NCBI GenBank assembly: GCA_036005185.1
Contig: DASYQS010000057.1
Span: 62,001 to 126,000 of the forward strand
DNA: 64,000 nucleotides
Source of the DNA: VBAU01 sp036005185
GTDB taxonomy: Bacteria > Bacteroidota > Bacteroidia > Chitinophagales > Chitinophagaceae
Reading direction: 5' to 3'
Part shown: in pieces, positions 9,213 through 18,693 of the stretch
Layout of the letters: each line of letters begins with the position of its first letter
Position numbering within the stretch: position 1 is the first letter of the stretch
Program-made: the position numbers and the translations under genes
Notes under the pieces: generated by a model
What the model was told of the DNA's origin: nothing
Databases searched by the model: none
What the model saw: only the letters and a program-made list of their open reading frames with translations

Positions 9213-10136
9213 ATGAATGCACAACCTTTTTTTTCTATTATTATTCCTACATACAACCGGGCTGATTTAATCACCAAAACAATTGATAGTGTTTTGGGTC
9301 AAACCTTCAGGGACTATGAGATCATTGTGGTTGATAATAAATCAACCGACAACACGGTTGAAATATTGAAACCTTATATTGAGAGCAATGCCATTTCCTT
9401 TTATCAAAATGAAAAAAACCATGAACGAGCTTATTCAAGAAACAGGGGTTTTAATCTCGCAAAAGGAGAGTATGTCACTTTATTGGATTCAGATGACATA
9501 CTTTACCCAAACTGTTTAGTGACTGTCTATGATTATATTAGAGAGAACCCGGATTGCGAGGTGTTTCATGCAAAATATGTAATGATAGATCTGAAGGATA
9601 ATTTTTTAAAACCATTTTATTTTCCTTCGATTGAAAATCCATTTAAAGCGCTTTCAAAGGGAAATTTCTTAGCCAACCTTTGCATTTTTTATAAAGCTTC
9701 TGTGATAAAGGATGTGAAGTTTGATGAAAACCCGATTATGATTGGGATTGAGGATTATGATTTTGTGATCAGGCTGGTGGGTCATGCGGGTCATTTAGGT
9801 CGAATCGATCAGGTTTTGGGCGGGTTGAGGGAACATGAAAGCCGATCAGTGCATTTAGAGGAATGGGACAAAACACTTAGAAGAATCGATTTTTTTTTAG
9901 AAAAACACACTGATCCAACCTCTAAAATGTTTGCTCATTCAAAATCATTAAAGGCAAACCTGGATTTGTATCTCTGTTCCTTTGCCGCAACTCGTTACAA
10001 CTTTGCCACCGCAATGAAATATTTATTTCGATCATTCGGTAATTATCCCGTCATTACCTTCAGTTCTAAATTCTGGCATCATCAGTTAGTAATTTACAAA
10101 TATTTTATTCGTTATCTATTCAAGAAAAAAAGATGA
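9213..10136 (+). CDS. GT2 family glycosyltransferase
   Basis: A 307-residue GT-A enzyme. It opens with FFSIIIPTYNRADLITKTI and VDNKSTDNTVEIL, has the DxD-type metal/nucleotide motif in LLDSDDILYPN near residue 95, and IGIEDYDFVIRLVGHAG as the ED-containing acceptor region. It is the only clear GT2 in the locus. Four bases overlap the next gene (ATGA at 10133), implying coupled translation. No membrane segments, so it is probably a peripheral cytoplasmic enzyme. The linkage formed is unknown. Confidence 0.85.
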   Translation: MNAQPFFSIIIPTYNRADLITKTIDSVLGQTFRDYEIIVVDNKSTDNTVEILKPYIESNAISFYQNEKNHERAYSRNRGFNLAKGEYVTLLDSDDILYPNCLVTVYDYIRENPDCEVFHAKYVMIDLKDNFLKPFYFPSIENPFKALSKGNFLANLCIFYKASVIKDVKFDENPIMIGIEDYDFVIRLVGHAGHLGRIDQVLGGLREHESRSVHLEEWDKTLRRIDFFLEKHTDPTSKMFAHSKSLKANLDLYLCSFAATRYNFATAMKYLFRSFGNYPVITFSSKFWHHQLVIYKYFIRYLFKKKR

Positions 10137-11107
10137 CATCAAAAGGAACATTATTAATTACGGGAGCAAGTGGATTTGTTGGCCGTAATCTTTCTATTCA
10201 TTTAGAACCGTTGTTTTCGAAAATTATTCTTTGCTCAAGAAATATTTCTGAGGACTCATTCGATCATTCTGTGAATAGCAAATACCTGTTTGCGAGAATG
10301 GATATCAATGAGGCAGATAAAATAGAAAAGCTGTTTGCAGAAAATAAACCCGACTACGTCATTCATTCTGCAGGCATAAGGGATATCAGGTATGCCGAAA
10401 CACACCCAATGGAGTGCCTTCAGACAAACATTAATGGGTCAGTGCATATTGCAAAAGCCGCTATAAAAAACGAGTGTAAAGCAGTTATAGGCATTTCCAG
10501 TACACGGGCGGCTATGCCTGTTTCAGGCATTTATGGCATGAGCAAATCTTTTATGGAGCGAATATTTTATGATTTTAATGCGCAGAGCGACGTGCAGTTT
10601 ATGAATGTTCGGTTAGGCAATATTGCTTGGGCGCCAAGTTCTGTACTGGATGATTGGAAAATAATGCTGGATGCAACGGGGATAATAAAGACTACAGGGT
10701 ACAATATGAGTCGTCTGTTTTTAACTATCAATGAAACAGCCGACATTATGGATGTAATTTTCAGCAATTCGGAAAAATTTGCGGGATTTACTGTTGTTCC
10801 TGATATGAAAACTGCGAAGATTGGGGACATCTTACATAAGTTCATTGAAACATTTGGTGGTCAATATGAATCATTGCCACCTCTTGTCCCCGAAAAAAAG
10901 GATGATTATTTAATTGGTCAGGAAGAAATAAGTTATACAAAATCTGTCAGGCTGGACAATCGATTGTTTTATTTAGTTTCTTTAGTAAAACAAGATGAAC
11001 TATTAGCAAACAACCTGGATTTTTTCCAAGGGATGAAAATGTCTGACACGGAAATTATTCAAATGATTACGGGGAGCCCTAAAAAAGTTTTGAGTTACAA
11101 AATATGA
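10133..11107 (+). CDS. NAD(P)-dependent SDR, polysaccharide biosynthesis (Polysacc_synt_2-like)
   Basis: A 324-residue SDR. The cofactor motif TGASGFVGRNL sits at residues ~9-19, HSAGIRDIRYAETHPMECL and TNINGSVHIAKAA resemble the PseB/CapE/FlaA1 group of UDP-HexNAc 4,6-dehydratases, and the catalytic set ISSTRAAMP plus YGMSK (YxxxK intact) is present. It lacks the long N-terminal membrane part of FlaA1-type proteins, so it is a soluble short form. Dehydratase versus epimerase or reductase activity cannot be separated by eye. Translationally coupled to the upstream GT2. Confidence 0.7.
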   Translation: MTSKGTLLITGASGFVGRNLSIHLEPLFSKIILCSRNISEDSFDHSVNSKYLFARMDINEADKIEKLFAENKPDYVIHSAGIRDIRYAETHPMECLQTNINGSVHIAKAAIKNECKAVIGISSTRAAMPVSGIYGMSKSFMERIFYDFNAQSDVQFMNVRLGNIAWAPSSVLDDWKIMLDATGIIKTTGYNMSRLFLTINETADIMDVIFSNSEKFAGFTVVPDMKTAKIGDILHKFIETFGGQYESLPPLVPEKKDDYLIGQEEISYTKSVRLDNRLFYLVSLVKQDELLANNLDFFQGMKMSDTEIIQMITGSPKKVLSYKI

Positions 11108-11270
11108 TTCATCCGGGTATTCATTGCGTCCAATGGTAATTTCTGCAATATTTATAAGGGATTTACGTTTTTTTTAGTACCATATTTATTCAGAGCAATT
11201 TTTTTTGATTTTTTGAAACATGGTATTATCTTGGGCCTAGCAAATCTAATCCTGAAAAACCAGAACGTCC

Positions 11271-12173
11271 ATGTCCTATTTAAAAAACACCCTTCAGCTA
11301 ATTATTTTTATTTTATTTACTGCAACATTAGTTTTCTCATTGTTTGAATGGTTTGGGGTTTCCCGGTCCTTCAGTTTTTTAAAAAAGCATGCGCCCAGAG
11401 ATGAGCGGGGTTTTGACGAATTTGATCCTTCTTTGAGTTATATAAATTCCATGAGCAAATTAGAGAGCTATGTGGATATGTCATACAAGCAAGGAAACTA
11501 TAACCCCAATGACCCGGCTGCTTATCCTGAATTGGCAGAAAGCATTATACGAAAAAGATTTTATCATGGTATGTCTGAATTTGGAGCAGGTAATAACTAT
11601 GTAGCAGGGGCTATTGCCTGGTGTACAAGATCAGATCTGAAGGCTATTGTGTTGCCTGATGACATTTTGAAATATCCTTATGCTATGTGTAGTCAACAGT
11701 CACTCGTATTGATGAAACTTCTGAAAAAGAAAGGATATGACTACAGGATGGTTGGTTTCAATCCGAAGGAATTAAAGGGTGGTCATTATGCTTTTGAAAT
11801 AAAATATAATAATAAATGGCATTTCTTTGATCCAGATATGGAACCCGATGCTCGATTGCTGAATAGAAACAACAGGCCAAGCATTGCAGAACTTGTGGCT
11901 AATAAAGCACTACTTTTTGCAAGTTATCATTATTGGGATAAGAATCATATTGCAAAAATGTTTCCAAGTTATTTTTATGGCAGCCCAAACGGATCCATAG
12001 CACCTCGAGCTACTATTTTTCAGAGAATTACTTATATTCTATCCTATTCTTTGTGGTTGTTTTTCCTGTTTGCATATGTATTGGTAAACAAGCTTCTTCC
12101 TTCGAAAAAGAGAAGATATATACCACAACCTCAATTGTCATGGTATTTTAATACTGCGAAATTCAAGGCATAA
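11271..12173 (+). CDS. membrane-anchored transglutaminase-like protein
   Basis: A 300-residue protein with one hydrophobic segment at residues ~8-26 and a second near 247-268, so the middle domain is probably periplasmic or between two helices. The core has the order expected of a transglutaminase/papain-like triad: Cys in YAMCSQQSLVLMKLLKKKG (~142), His in GGHYAFEIKYNNKWH (~168), Asp in FFDPDMEPD (~183). Such domains can be proteases, amidases or acyl transferases. Its position inside a polysaccharide locus, separated by 163 and 139 bp from its neighbours, is unusual. The catalytic role is inferred from motif order only. Confidence 0.6.
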   Translation: MSYLKNTLQLIIFILFTATLVFSLFEWFGVSRSFSFLKKHAPRDERGFDEFDPSLSYINSMSKLESYVDMSYKQGNYNPNDPAAYPELAESIIRKRFYHGMSEFGAGNNYVAGAIAWCTRSDLKAIVLPDDILKYPYAMCSQQSLVLMKLLKKKGYDYRMVGFNPKELKGGHYAFEIKYNNKWHFFDPDMEPDARLLNRNNRPSIAELVANKALLFASYHYWDKNHIAKMFPSYFYGSPNGSIAPRATIFQRITYILSYSLWLFFLFAYVLVNKLLPSKKRRYIPQPQLSWYFNTAKFKA

Positions 12174-12188
12174 TATTTTTATCATTTT

Positions 12189-12206
12189 ATGCTTTGGTGA
12201 AAGCAT
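12189..12206. other. short hairpin after the transglutaminase-like gene
   Basis: A 7-bp perfect inverted repeat (ATGCTTT / AAAGCAT) with a GGTG loop lies 15 bp after the stop at 12173. No T-tract follows, so it is only a weak terminator candidate. Confidence 0.3.
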
Positions 12207-12246
12207 CTAAAGACTTCCGTGGGGAATCGGTGAATTTTTTGCCAAA

Positions 12247-12275
12247 TTTTGATAAATAAGATTTAGAGTATTTTG
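12247..12275 (+). promoter_or_regulatory. possible Bacteroidota-type promoter for the methyltransferase/asnB pair
   Basis: TTTTG at 12247-12251 is followed after 17 bp by TATTTTG at 12269-12275, which resembles the TTTG / TAnnTTTG promoter of this phylum but has a one-base shorter -7 box. It lies 37 bp before the start at 12313 in a 139-bp gap. Assigned by eye only. Confidence 0.3.
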
Positions 12276-12312
12276 TTTCAAAGGCAAAATATTATCGTTT
12301 AACAACGTCAAG

Positions 12313-13281
12313 ATGATCAGGCTCATCAATCCTTCTAATCAATCCACGTTAGAAAAAAATAATGGAGTTTATAGGGATAAGGAGGGAAATACTTTCTTTA
12401 TTGTCGGGGGTGCACTGCGTTTAGTAAAAGAAGATAATTATACAAGCAGTTTTGGCTTTCAGTGGAATAAGTTTGCAAAAACACAAATTGATAGAGAAAT
12501 AAAAAATTTGTCATTCAGCAGAAACCGTTTTTTTGCTGAAACCAATTGGGATAAAGAAGATCTTTCAAATAAAGATGTGTTGGAAGTGGGAAGCGGTGCT
12601 GGCAGGTTTACTCAGATAGTATTGCAGGAAACCAAGGCTAATTTATACAGCATTGATTATTCAGATGCGGTGACTGCTAATTATAAGAATAATGGTCATC
12701 ATGGAGAAAGACTGAAATTATTCCAGGCCAGCATATACGAAATGCCTTTCCCTGATAATTCTTTTGATAAAGTGTTTTGCTTTGGGGTTTTGCAACATAC
12801 TCCCGATTTTAAAAGATCAGTCAAATGTTTAATTGAAAAGACAAAACCTGGCGGAGAAATTGTTGTTGATTTTTATTCCATCAATGGTTGGTGGACAAAA
12901 ATACATGCTAAATACTTATTAAGGCCTTTCACAAAAAAGGTGAAACATGATAAGTTATTGGCCCTAATCGAAAAAAATGTTGGATGGTTAATGAAGCTGT
13001 ATTTCTTTTTTGAGAAGATCAAATTGGGAAAAATTGTCAACAGGTTTCTTCCGATTTGCGATATTCATAGAACTTTGCCTCAGAACCTTTCGAAAGAGGA
13101 GTTGAAGGAATGGGTAATATTGGACACATTTGATATTTTTTCACCTGAACATGACCACCCTCAGAAAATATCTACGGTTAGGAAATGGTTTGAAGAATTT
13201 GGAGTGGAAGTAAGTTTTGCAGGTTTTGTAAACTATGAAGGAAACAAAAGAGTTGCGGTGGTAAAAGGAATTAAAAGGTAG
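12313..13281 (+). CDS. class I SAM-dependent methyltransferase
   Basis: A 322-residue protein. An N-terminal ~80-residue extension (NKEGNTFF-like strand region, then FGFQWNKFAKTQ) precedes a Methyltransf_11 domain: VLEVGSGAGRFTQI near residue 96, DYSDAV after beta-2, ASIYEMPFPDNSFDKVFC and GVLQHTPDFKRSV. The FGFQW motif before the domain is common in methyltransferases next to asparagine-synthase-like genes in polysaccharide loci. It ends 15 bp before the asnB-like gene, so the two probably act in one modification step or at least share a transcript. The methyl acceptor is unknown. Confidence 0.75.
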   Translation: MIRLINPSNQSTLEKNNGVYRDKEGNTFFIVGGALRLVKEDNYTSSFGFQWNKFAKTQIDREIKNLSFSRNRFFAETNWDKEDLSNKDVLEVGSGAGRFTQIVLQETKANLYSIDYSDAVTANYKNNGHHGERLKLFQASIYEMPFPDNSFDKVFCFGVLQHTPDFKRSVKCLIEKTKPGGEIVVDFYSINGWWTKIHAKYLLRPFTKKVKHDKLLALIEKNVGWLMKLYFFFEKIKLGKIVNRFLPICDIHRTLPQNLSKEELKEWVILDTFDIFSPEHDHPQKISTVRKWFEEFGVEVSFAGFVNYEGNKRVAVVKGIKR

Positions 13282-13296
13282 TTTAATAAATTTATT

Positions 13297-15198
13297 ATGT
13301 GCGGCATTGCTGGTTTTGTTGATTTTAGAAAAAAAACTGATGAGACTATTTTGAGAGAAATGTCTTCTTGTTTAGCTCATCGGGGCCCTGACGGGCAAGG
13401 TGTATTTTTCTTGGAAACAAAAGATGCTTCTATTGGCCTTGGCCATCGAAGGTTATCAATTATTGATTTAAGTGCGGCTGCTAATCAACCCATGCATTTT
13501 GATGACTTATATGTTAGTTTTAATGGGGAGATTTACAATTATGAGGAGATCAGAAAAAAGCTTATTGAGAAAGGACATCAGTTCGCTACACACTCCGACA
13601 CAGAGGTGATCCTGCATTCATGGAGAGAATGGGGCGCAGATGCCATACAACAATGGCACGGTATGTTTGCTATTACTATGTATGATAAAAAAGCAAATGA
13701 AATTATTTGTATTCGTGATAGGGCTGGAGTAAAACCATTTTATTATTATTGGCAGGGTGATTTATTTCTGTTTGCATCAGAGCTAAAAGCTTTACTAATG
13801 CATCCGGGATTTTATAAACAGATAAATAGAAATGCAGTTGCTTCCTTTTTACAATATGGCTATATATCGTATCCCCATTGCATTTACAACAATACTTATA
13901 AACTTCCCGCATCACATTTTCTTAGGCTACAGTTAGATTCAAAACAAATCAATATTGCCCAATACTGGAATGTATATGATTACTACAACAAACCGAAACT
14001 CAATATTGATTTAAATGAAGCAATCGAAGAAACAGAAAAGATACTTCAAAAGGCATTTCAATATCGTATGGTAGCTGATGTGCCCGTAGGTGTTTTTTTA
14101 AGTAGCGGTTATGACAGTACTTCCGTAACCTCTTTATTACAAAAGAACAGCACAGAAAAAATCAAAACTTTTACAATAGGAACAACGGATAAGAAATTGG
14201 ATGAAGCTCCATTCGCAAAAAAAATAGCCCAACATTTAGGAACTGACCATACAGAGTATTATTGTACACCACGGGAAGCACTAGATATTATACCTGAGCT
14301 GCCCTATTATTATGATGAGCCTTTTGCAGATAGCAGTGCGATACCTACTATTCTTGTAAGCAGGCTAGCAAGAAAAAAAGTGATAGTTGCACTTTCAGCA
14401 GATGCGGGAGATGAAATTTTTGCCGGATACAACCGTTATGATTATTATAGCCGGTATGGGAAAAAAATAAATTCCATTCCCAAACCATTTCGAAAAATAG
14501 CAGCGGCAGCTATGGAAGCTGTATCTTCAGAGGATATACCTATTCTGCGTAAGCAAAATCATTTTCATAGTCGTTATGACAAACTTAAAAATCTATTAAA
14601 TGACCCCTCACCCGCTGAATTATTAAAAAATTTAAGTCAGGTATTTAACGGCAAAGAAGTTGATAAATTATTTGAACAACCTGTACGTGAATTAGCAACA
14701 GCTCATAATAGTAGTGAACTTCAACAAATATTTTACGATCCGCTCTCTTATATGATGGCTGTAGACTATCAAACTTATATGGCTGATGATATATTGCAAA
14801 AAGTTGATAGGGCTACTATGTCTGTGAGCCTGGAAGGAAGAGAACCGTTTTTGGATCAGAATGTTATTGAATGGGCTGCACAGTTGCCTTCTGAATATAA
14901 GTATTACAACGGCCAAAAAAAATATTTGCTTAAGCAAATTGTACATAAATATATTCCAAAAGAAATGATGGATCGACCAAAAATGGGATTTGGTATTCCT
15001 ATGGAGGATTGGCTAAATAATGAGCTAAAAGATCTCGTTCAGGAATATTTGAGCCCGGAAAATTTAAAGGAACATGGATTTTTTAAAGAGAGAGAAATAA
15101 AAAAAATGATGACAGATTTTTTTAATGGTAGAAAAGAAAAGCATTTAAAGATATGGTATCTGTTAATGTTTCAAATGTGGTATAAAAAATGGTTTTAA
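13297..15198 (+). CDS. asnB: asparagine synthase (glutamine-hydrolysing)-like amidotransferase
   Basis: A 633-residue two-domain class II amidotransferase. It begins MCGIAGFVDF with the catalytic N-terminal Cys2, then HRGPDGQG and FNGEIYN of the glutaminase domain, ending near residue 210. The synthetase domain has the ATP P-loop as SSGYDST near residue 269 (canonical SGGxDS with Ser for the first Gly) and the late motif DRPKMGFGIPMEDWL. It could make free asparagine, but paralogues inside O-antigen loci are thought to amidate uronic-acid sugars. With the WlbA/WbpD pair upstream, amidation of a diacetamido-uronic acid is an attractive inference. Cytoplasmic. Confidence 0.85.
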   Translation: MCGIAGFVDFRKKTDETILREMSSCLAHRGPDGQGVFFLETKDASIGLGHRRLSIIDLSAAANQPMHFDDLYVSFNGEIYNYEEIRKKLIEKGHQFATHSDTEVILHSWREWGADAIQQWHGMFAITMYDKKANEIICIRDRAGVKPFYYYWQGDLFLFASELKALLMHPGFYKQINRNAVASFLQYGYISYPHCIYNNTYKLPASHFLRLQLDSKQINIAQYWNVYDYYNKPKLNIDLNEAIEETEKILQKAFQYRMVADVPVGVFLSSGYDSTSVTSLLQKNSTEKIKTFTIGTTDKKLDEAPFAKKIAQHLGTDHTEYYCTPREALDIIPELPYYYDEPFADSSAIPTILVSRLARKKVIVALSADAGDEIFAGYNRYDYYSRYGKKINSIPKPFRKIAAAAMEAVSSEDIPILRKQNHFHSRYDKLKNLLNDPSPAELLKNLSQVFNGKEVDKLFEQPVRELATAHNSSELQQIFYDPLSYMMAVDYQTYMADDILQKVDRATMSVSLEGREPFLDQNVIEWAAQLPSEYKYYNGQKKYLLKQIVHKYIPKEMMDRPKMGFGIPMEDWLNNELKDLVQEYLSPENLKEHGFFKEREIKKMMTDFFNGRKEKHLKIWYLLMFQMWYKKWF

Positions 15199-15389
15199 AC
15201 CTACACGGCAATGCCAACAATATCGATTTGTTGCACTAATAGTTCAAACGAACTTTGGCTTTCAGAACGGAAATAAATCTCCCATTCTAATATATGATGC
15301 AGACTCTAAACCAGCATCATAAATTTCTGATGGCAATCGCAAATATCTGAAGTAAAAATTCTTTAATTATAAGGCAGTCCTTGTGAATA

Positions 15390-16607
15390 ATGAAAAAGGT
15401 TTTGTATATAACTTATGATGGTTTGACTGATCCCTTGGGCCAATCTCAGATACTGCCTTATCTCAAGGGCTTAACCCGGTATGGCTACGAGTTTACGATT
15501 TTAAGCTTTGAAAAAAGGAGTCGTTATCAAAAAGACAAAACAGTCATTGAAAAGCTTAACGGTGAATCGGGCATCAGATGGGTACCGCTTCGGTTTAACT
15601 CCAAACCACCTCTGATTTCCAAGTTCTATGATGCCTTGCAAATGCAAAAAAAAGCGGTAGAACTACAGAAGAAATATTCCTTTGATATGATTCATTGTCG
15701 CAGTTATATTGCTGCTGATGTAGGCATTTATCTAAAGAAAAAATTCGGCGTCAAATTCCTTTTTGACATGCGCGGTTTCTGGGCAGACGAAAAAAAAGAC
15801 GGGGGCTCTTGGAATATGAGCAATCCTATTTTCAGGCTTGTATATAGCTATTATAAGAGAAGGGAAGCCCAATATTTGCAACTTGCTGATTATATCATCT
15901 CGCTTACGGAGGCTGGTAAACAGGAAATGCAGCAGTGGAATTCCTATAACAAAGAAATAGCGATAGCAGTAATTCCGTGTTGCGCTGATATGAATTTATT
16001 TTCGTTAACAACTCCCGAGCAAAAAAGAGCCAGCAGGGAAAATCTTGGACTAGACAACGATGCGTTGGTTCTTAGCTATCTTGGCTCGGTCGGAGCATGG
16101 TATATGCTGGACGAAATGCTGCAATTCTTCCGTCAGACGAAACAGCGTTATCCTAATGCACGTTTTCTTTTTGTTACTCATACCCCCCGTTCGATCATCG
16201 ATCAGGCTATTCAACGGACAGGACTTCGTTCGGAAGATTTCATAATTACCCAGGCAAGTCGTAATGAAGTGCCATTGTTGATTAAGGCCTCAGATATTAA
16301 TTTATCTTTTATCAGGCCTGTCTATTCCAAGCTATCCAGTTCGCCAACCAAACTGGGTGAGGTGCTGTCAATGGGCATTCCGGTAATTTGCAATGGAAGG
16401 GTTGGGGATGTAGAAAAAATAGTAACAACAACAAACGCCGGAATTGTAATACATGAATTTTCAGAACGAGATTTCGAAAAGGCTATAAAATGCATTCCCG
16501 AACTGCTTAATAAGTCCCCGGAAGCAATCCGTCATGCCATAGAAAACATTTATAGCCTAAACAAAGGGATAGACTTGTATGCCTCTTGTTACGATCAAAT
16601 TTTCTGA
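15390..16607 (+). CDS. GT4-like glycosyltransferase
   Basis: A 405-residue GT-B protein that opens MKKVLYITYDGLTDPLGQSQ, a typical start for a group of Bacteroidota GT4 enzymes. FLFDMRGFWADE and YLGSVGAWYMLDEML are recognisable. At the donor site the motif is SSSPTKLGEVLSMGIPVI, so the second Glu of EX7E is kept and the first is replaced. It follows a 191-bp gap after asnB and lies 2 bp before the next glycosyltransferase, so the pair is likely cotranscribed. Donor and acceptor are unknown. Confidence 0.78.
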   Translation: MKKVLYITYDGLTDPLGQSQILPYLKGLTRYGYEFTILSFEKRSRYQKDKTVIEKLNGESGIRWVPLRFNSKPPLISKFYDALQMQKKAVELQKKYSFDMIHCRSYIAADVGIYLKKKFGVKFLFDMRGFWADEKKDGGSWNMSNPIFRLVYSYYKRREAQYLQLADYIISLTEAGKQEMQQWNSYNKEIAIAVIPCCADMNLFSLTTPEQKRASRENLGLDNDALVLSYLGSVGAWYMLDEMLQFFRQTKQRYPNARFLFVTHTPRSIIDQAIQRTGLRSEDFIITQASRNEVPLLIKASDINLSFIRPVYSKLSSSPTKLGEVLSMGIPVICNGRVGDVEKIVTTTNAGIVIHEFSERDFEKAIKCIPELLNKSPEAIRHAIENIYSLNKGIDLYASCYDQIF

Positions 16608-16609
16608 AG

Positions 16610-17686
16610 ATGAAAAAAGTTTTAGTAATCTGCCCTTATCCGGAAAACGTTGCGCCGAGCCAGCGCCTCAAATTTGAGCAATACTATCCGGCCTTTCGGC
16701 AAGCCGGTTACGAAATTCAAACAAGTTCTTTTATTAATTATGCTTTCTGGAATATTATTTACAAGAAGGGTAATCTTTTGCAAAAAGTATATTATACTTT
16801 GTTGGGTTACTTCAAAAGAATACGCTACCTGTTCAGACTTCGGCAGTTTGATATCGTCTATATTCACCTTTGGGTAACTCCTTTCGGACCTCCCATATTT
16901 GAATGGCTATACCGAAATCTAGCCAGGAAAATAGTCTATGACATCGATGATCTAGTTTATCTCAACAATAAAAAAAGCAGTAAGAACCCGATTGCACTGA
17001 TGATAAAAGGGAAAAAAAAACCAATCTACCTGATCAAAAACTCAGAGCATATTATTACTTGTACTCCTTATCTCGACCAGTTTGTACGAAAATTCAATTC
17101 TGCTACTACTGATATATCTTCTACTGTGGATACAGACAAATACCAGGTTGTTAATACTTATTCAAATGCAAAGCCGTTAACAATTGGTTGGAGTGGAAGC
17201 ATTAGCACATCGAGATATTTTTATTTATTGGAAAATATGTTGAAAAAGCTCAGGCGAGAATTCAATTTCAAGATACTTGTAATAGGCAACAAAGAAATAA
17301 ATATTAAAGGTCTAGATATTGAAGCAGTCGACTGGAGTGAAGAAACGGAAATGGATTATCTCAAGCGATTAGATATAGGGTTGTATCCTTTGCCTAACGA
17401 AGATTGGGTGTATGGAAAGAGTGGTTTGAAAGCCATTCAATATATGGCCTTGGGCCTGCCTACAGTTGCTACTGCATTAGGAGCTAATTTTAGAGTTATT
17501 GAAAATGGAGTTTCAGGTTTTTTAGTTAGTACAGAAGATGAATGGATTGAATGTTTATCCAAATTGATCAGGGATCAAAATCTGAGAAGACATATAGGAA
17601 CCAATGCACGGTTAAGAGTGGAGAATCTCTTTTCAGTAGAGAGCAATAAGAAATATTACATTGATATTTTCAACAGTTTAACATAA
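16610..17686 (+). CDS. GT4-like glycosyltransferase
   Basis: A 358-residue GT-B protein starting MKKVLVICPYPENVAPSQRL, where the PSQR element is typical of a GT4 subgroup. The middle contains IVYDIDDLVYL, and the donor region reads YGKSGLKAIQYMALGLPTVA, lacking both glutamates of the classical EX7E motif; from memory this SGLKxIQYM form recurs in a subgroup of GT4-like proteins. An upstream in-frame start at 16586 would overlap the previous gene by 22 bp; ATG 16610 follows its stop by 2 bp and begins on the first strand. Confidence 0.75.
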   Translation: MKKVLVICPYPENVAPSQRLKFEQYYPAFRQAGYEIQTSSFINYAFWNIIYKKGNLLQKVYYTLLGYFKRIRYLFRLRQFDIVYIHLWVTPFGPPIFEWLYRNLARKIVYDIDDLVYLNNKKSSKNPIALMIKGKKKPIYLIKNSEHIITCTPYLDQFVRKFNSATTDISSTVDTDKYQVVNTYSNAKPLTIGWSGSISTSRYFYLLENMLKKLRREFNFKILVIGNKEINIKGLDIEAVDWSEETEMDYLKRLDIGLYPLPNEDWVYGKSGLKAIQYMALGLPTVATALGANFRVIENGVSGFLVSTEDEWIECLSKLIRDQNLRRHIGTNARLRVENLFSVESNKKYYIDIFNSLT

Positions 17687-17717
17687 ACGTGGTAATGGGT
17701 TTACAAAATATTTCTGT

Positions 17718-18683
17718 ATGAACTCGGGGGTTTTTGTTATCTCTTTGGATTTCGAATTGCACTGGGGTGTAAGCGATAGAATGACCGTAAATGATTACAA
17801 AGAAAATCTGGATAACAGCAGGCAAGCGATCCGCCAGATGTTATTGCTTTTTGATCAATACGATATTCATGTAACATGGGCTATTGTAGGATTATTATTT
17901 TGCAAGAACAAGGAAGAAATTTTATCCAGAACAAGAAATATTGAGAAACCATGTTATCAAAAAAGTAAATTTTCGAATTACAATTTAATCTCAGAAATAG
18001 GAAGCAATTATATCGATGATCCATATCATTATGGAAATGATATGATTTCACTCATAAAGACATATCCCAATCAGGAAATTGGTACACATACATTTTCCCA
18101 CTATTATTGCCTTGAAAATGGCGCTTCATTAACAAGCTTTGCTGATGATCTCGATGCAGCTATCGCTGTTGCTTCGGACAAAGGAATAAAAATTAGCTCT
18201 ATCGTTTTTCCCCGAAATCAATATTCTGAAGAGCACTTGAATATTTGCGAAGCGAAGGGTATAAGTTCTTACAGAGGCAATCCAAATCATTGGCTCTTCA
18301 AACCTACTTCAATCAAGGATCAGCATTTAGTCAGAAGGTTTGGAAGGTTGCTTGACAGTTATATCAATTTATCAGGCATGAATAGCTCTGAATTTGGTGT
18401 AGTAAAAACTCACTTAATAAATGTTCCTGCCAGCAGGTTCTTACGACCCTATCATCCCAAGTTCAGTTCTTTTGAATCATATCGTTTAAAACGAATAAAG
18501 GAAGAAATGGGTTTTGCCGCACAAAGACGGCAATTATATCATCTGTGGTGGCATCCTCATAATTTTGGAAAGAACTTAATGGAAAATATTACGTTCCTTA
18601 AAAGAATATTGGATCATTATCAGTTTCTTAAGGAAAAACATTTTTTTTCATCCTTAAACATGTTTGAACTATCTCTTAAATAA
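17718..18683 (+). CDS. polysaccharide deacetylase family protein (NodB homology)
   Basis: A 321-residue protein. Motif 1 is ISLDFELHWG (residues ~8-17, catalytic Asp), and the metal motif HTFSH appears in IGTHTFSHYYCLENG near residue 120. SSIVFPRNQYSEEHL fits motif 3 and HLWWHPHNFG near residue 280 the late His motif. No signal peptide is obvious, so it may act in the cytoplasm on a lipid-linked or nucleotide sugar. The family removes N- or O-acetyl groups from sugars with a divalent metal. It is one of two NodB-type proteins in this locus, and the two are quite different. Confidence 0.75.
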   Translation: MNSGVFVISLDFELHWGVSDRMTVNDYKENLDNSRQAIRQMLLLFDQYDIHVTWAIVGLLFCKNKEEILSRTRNIEKPCYQKSKFSNYNLISEIGSNYIDDPYHYGNDMISLIKTYPNQEIGTHTFSHYYCLENGASLTSFADDLDAAIAVASDKGIKISSIVFPRNQYSEEHLNICEAKGISSYRGNPNHWLFKPTSIKDQHLVRRFGRLLDSYINLSGMNSSEFGVVKTHLINVPASRFLRPYHPKFSSFESYRLKRIKEEMGFAAQRRQLYHLWWHPHNFGKNLMENITFLKRILDHYQFLKEKHFFSSLNMFELSLK

Positions 18684-18693
18684 TCTATCAACT

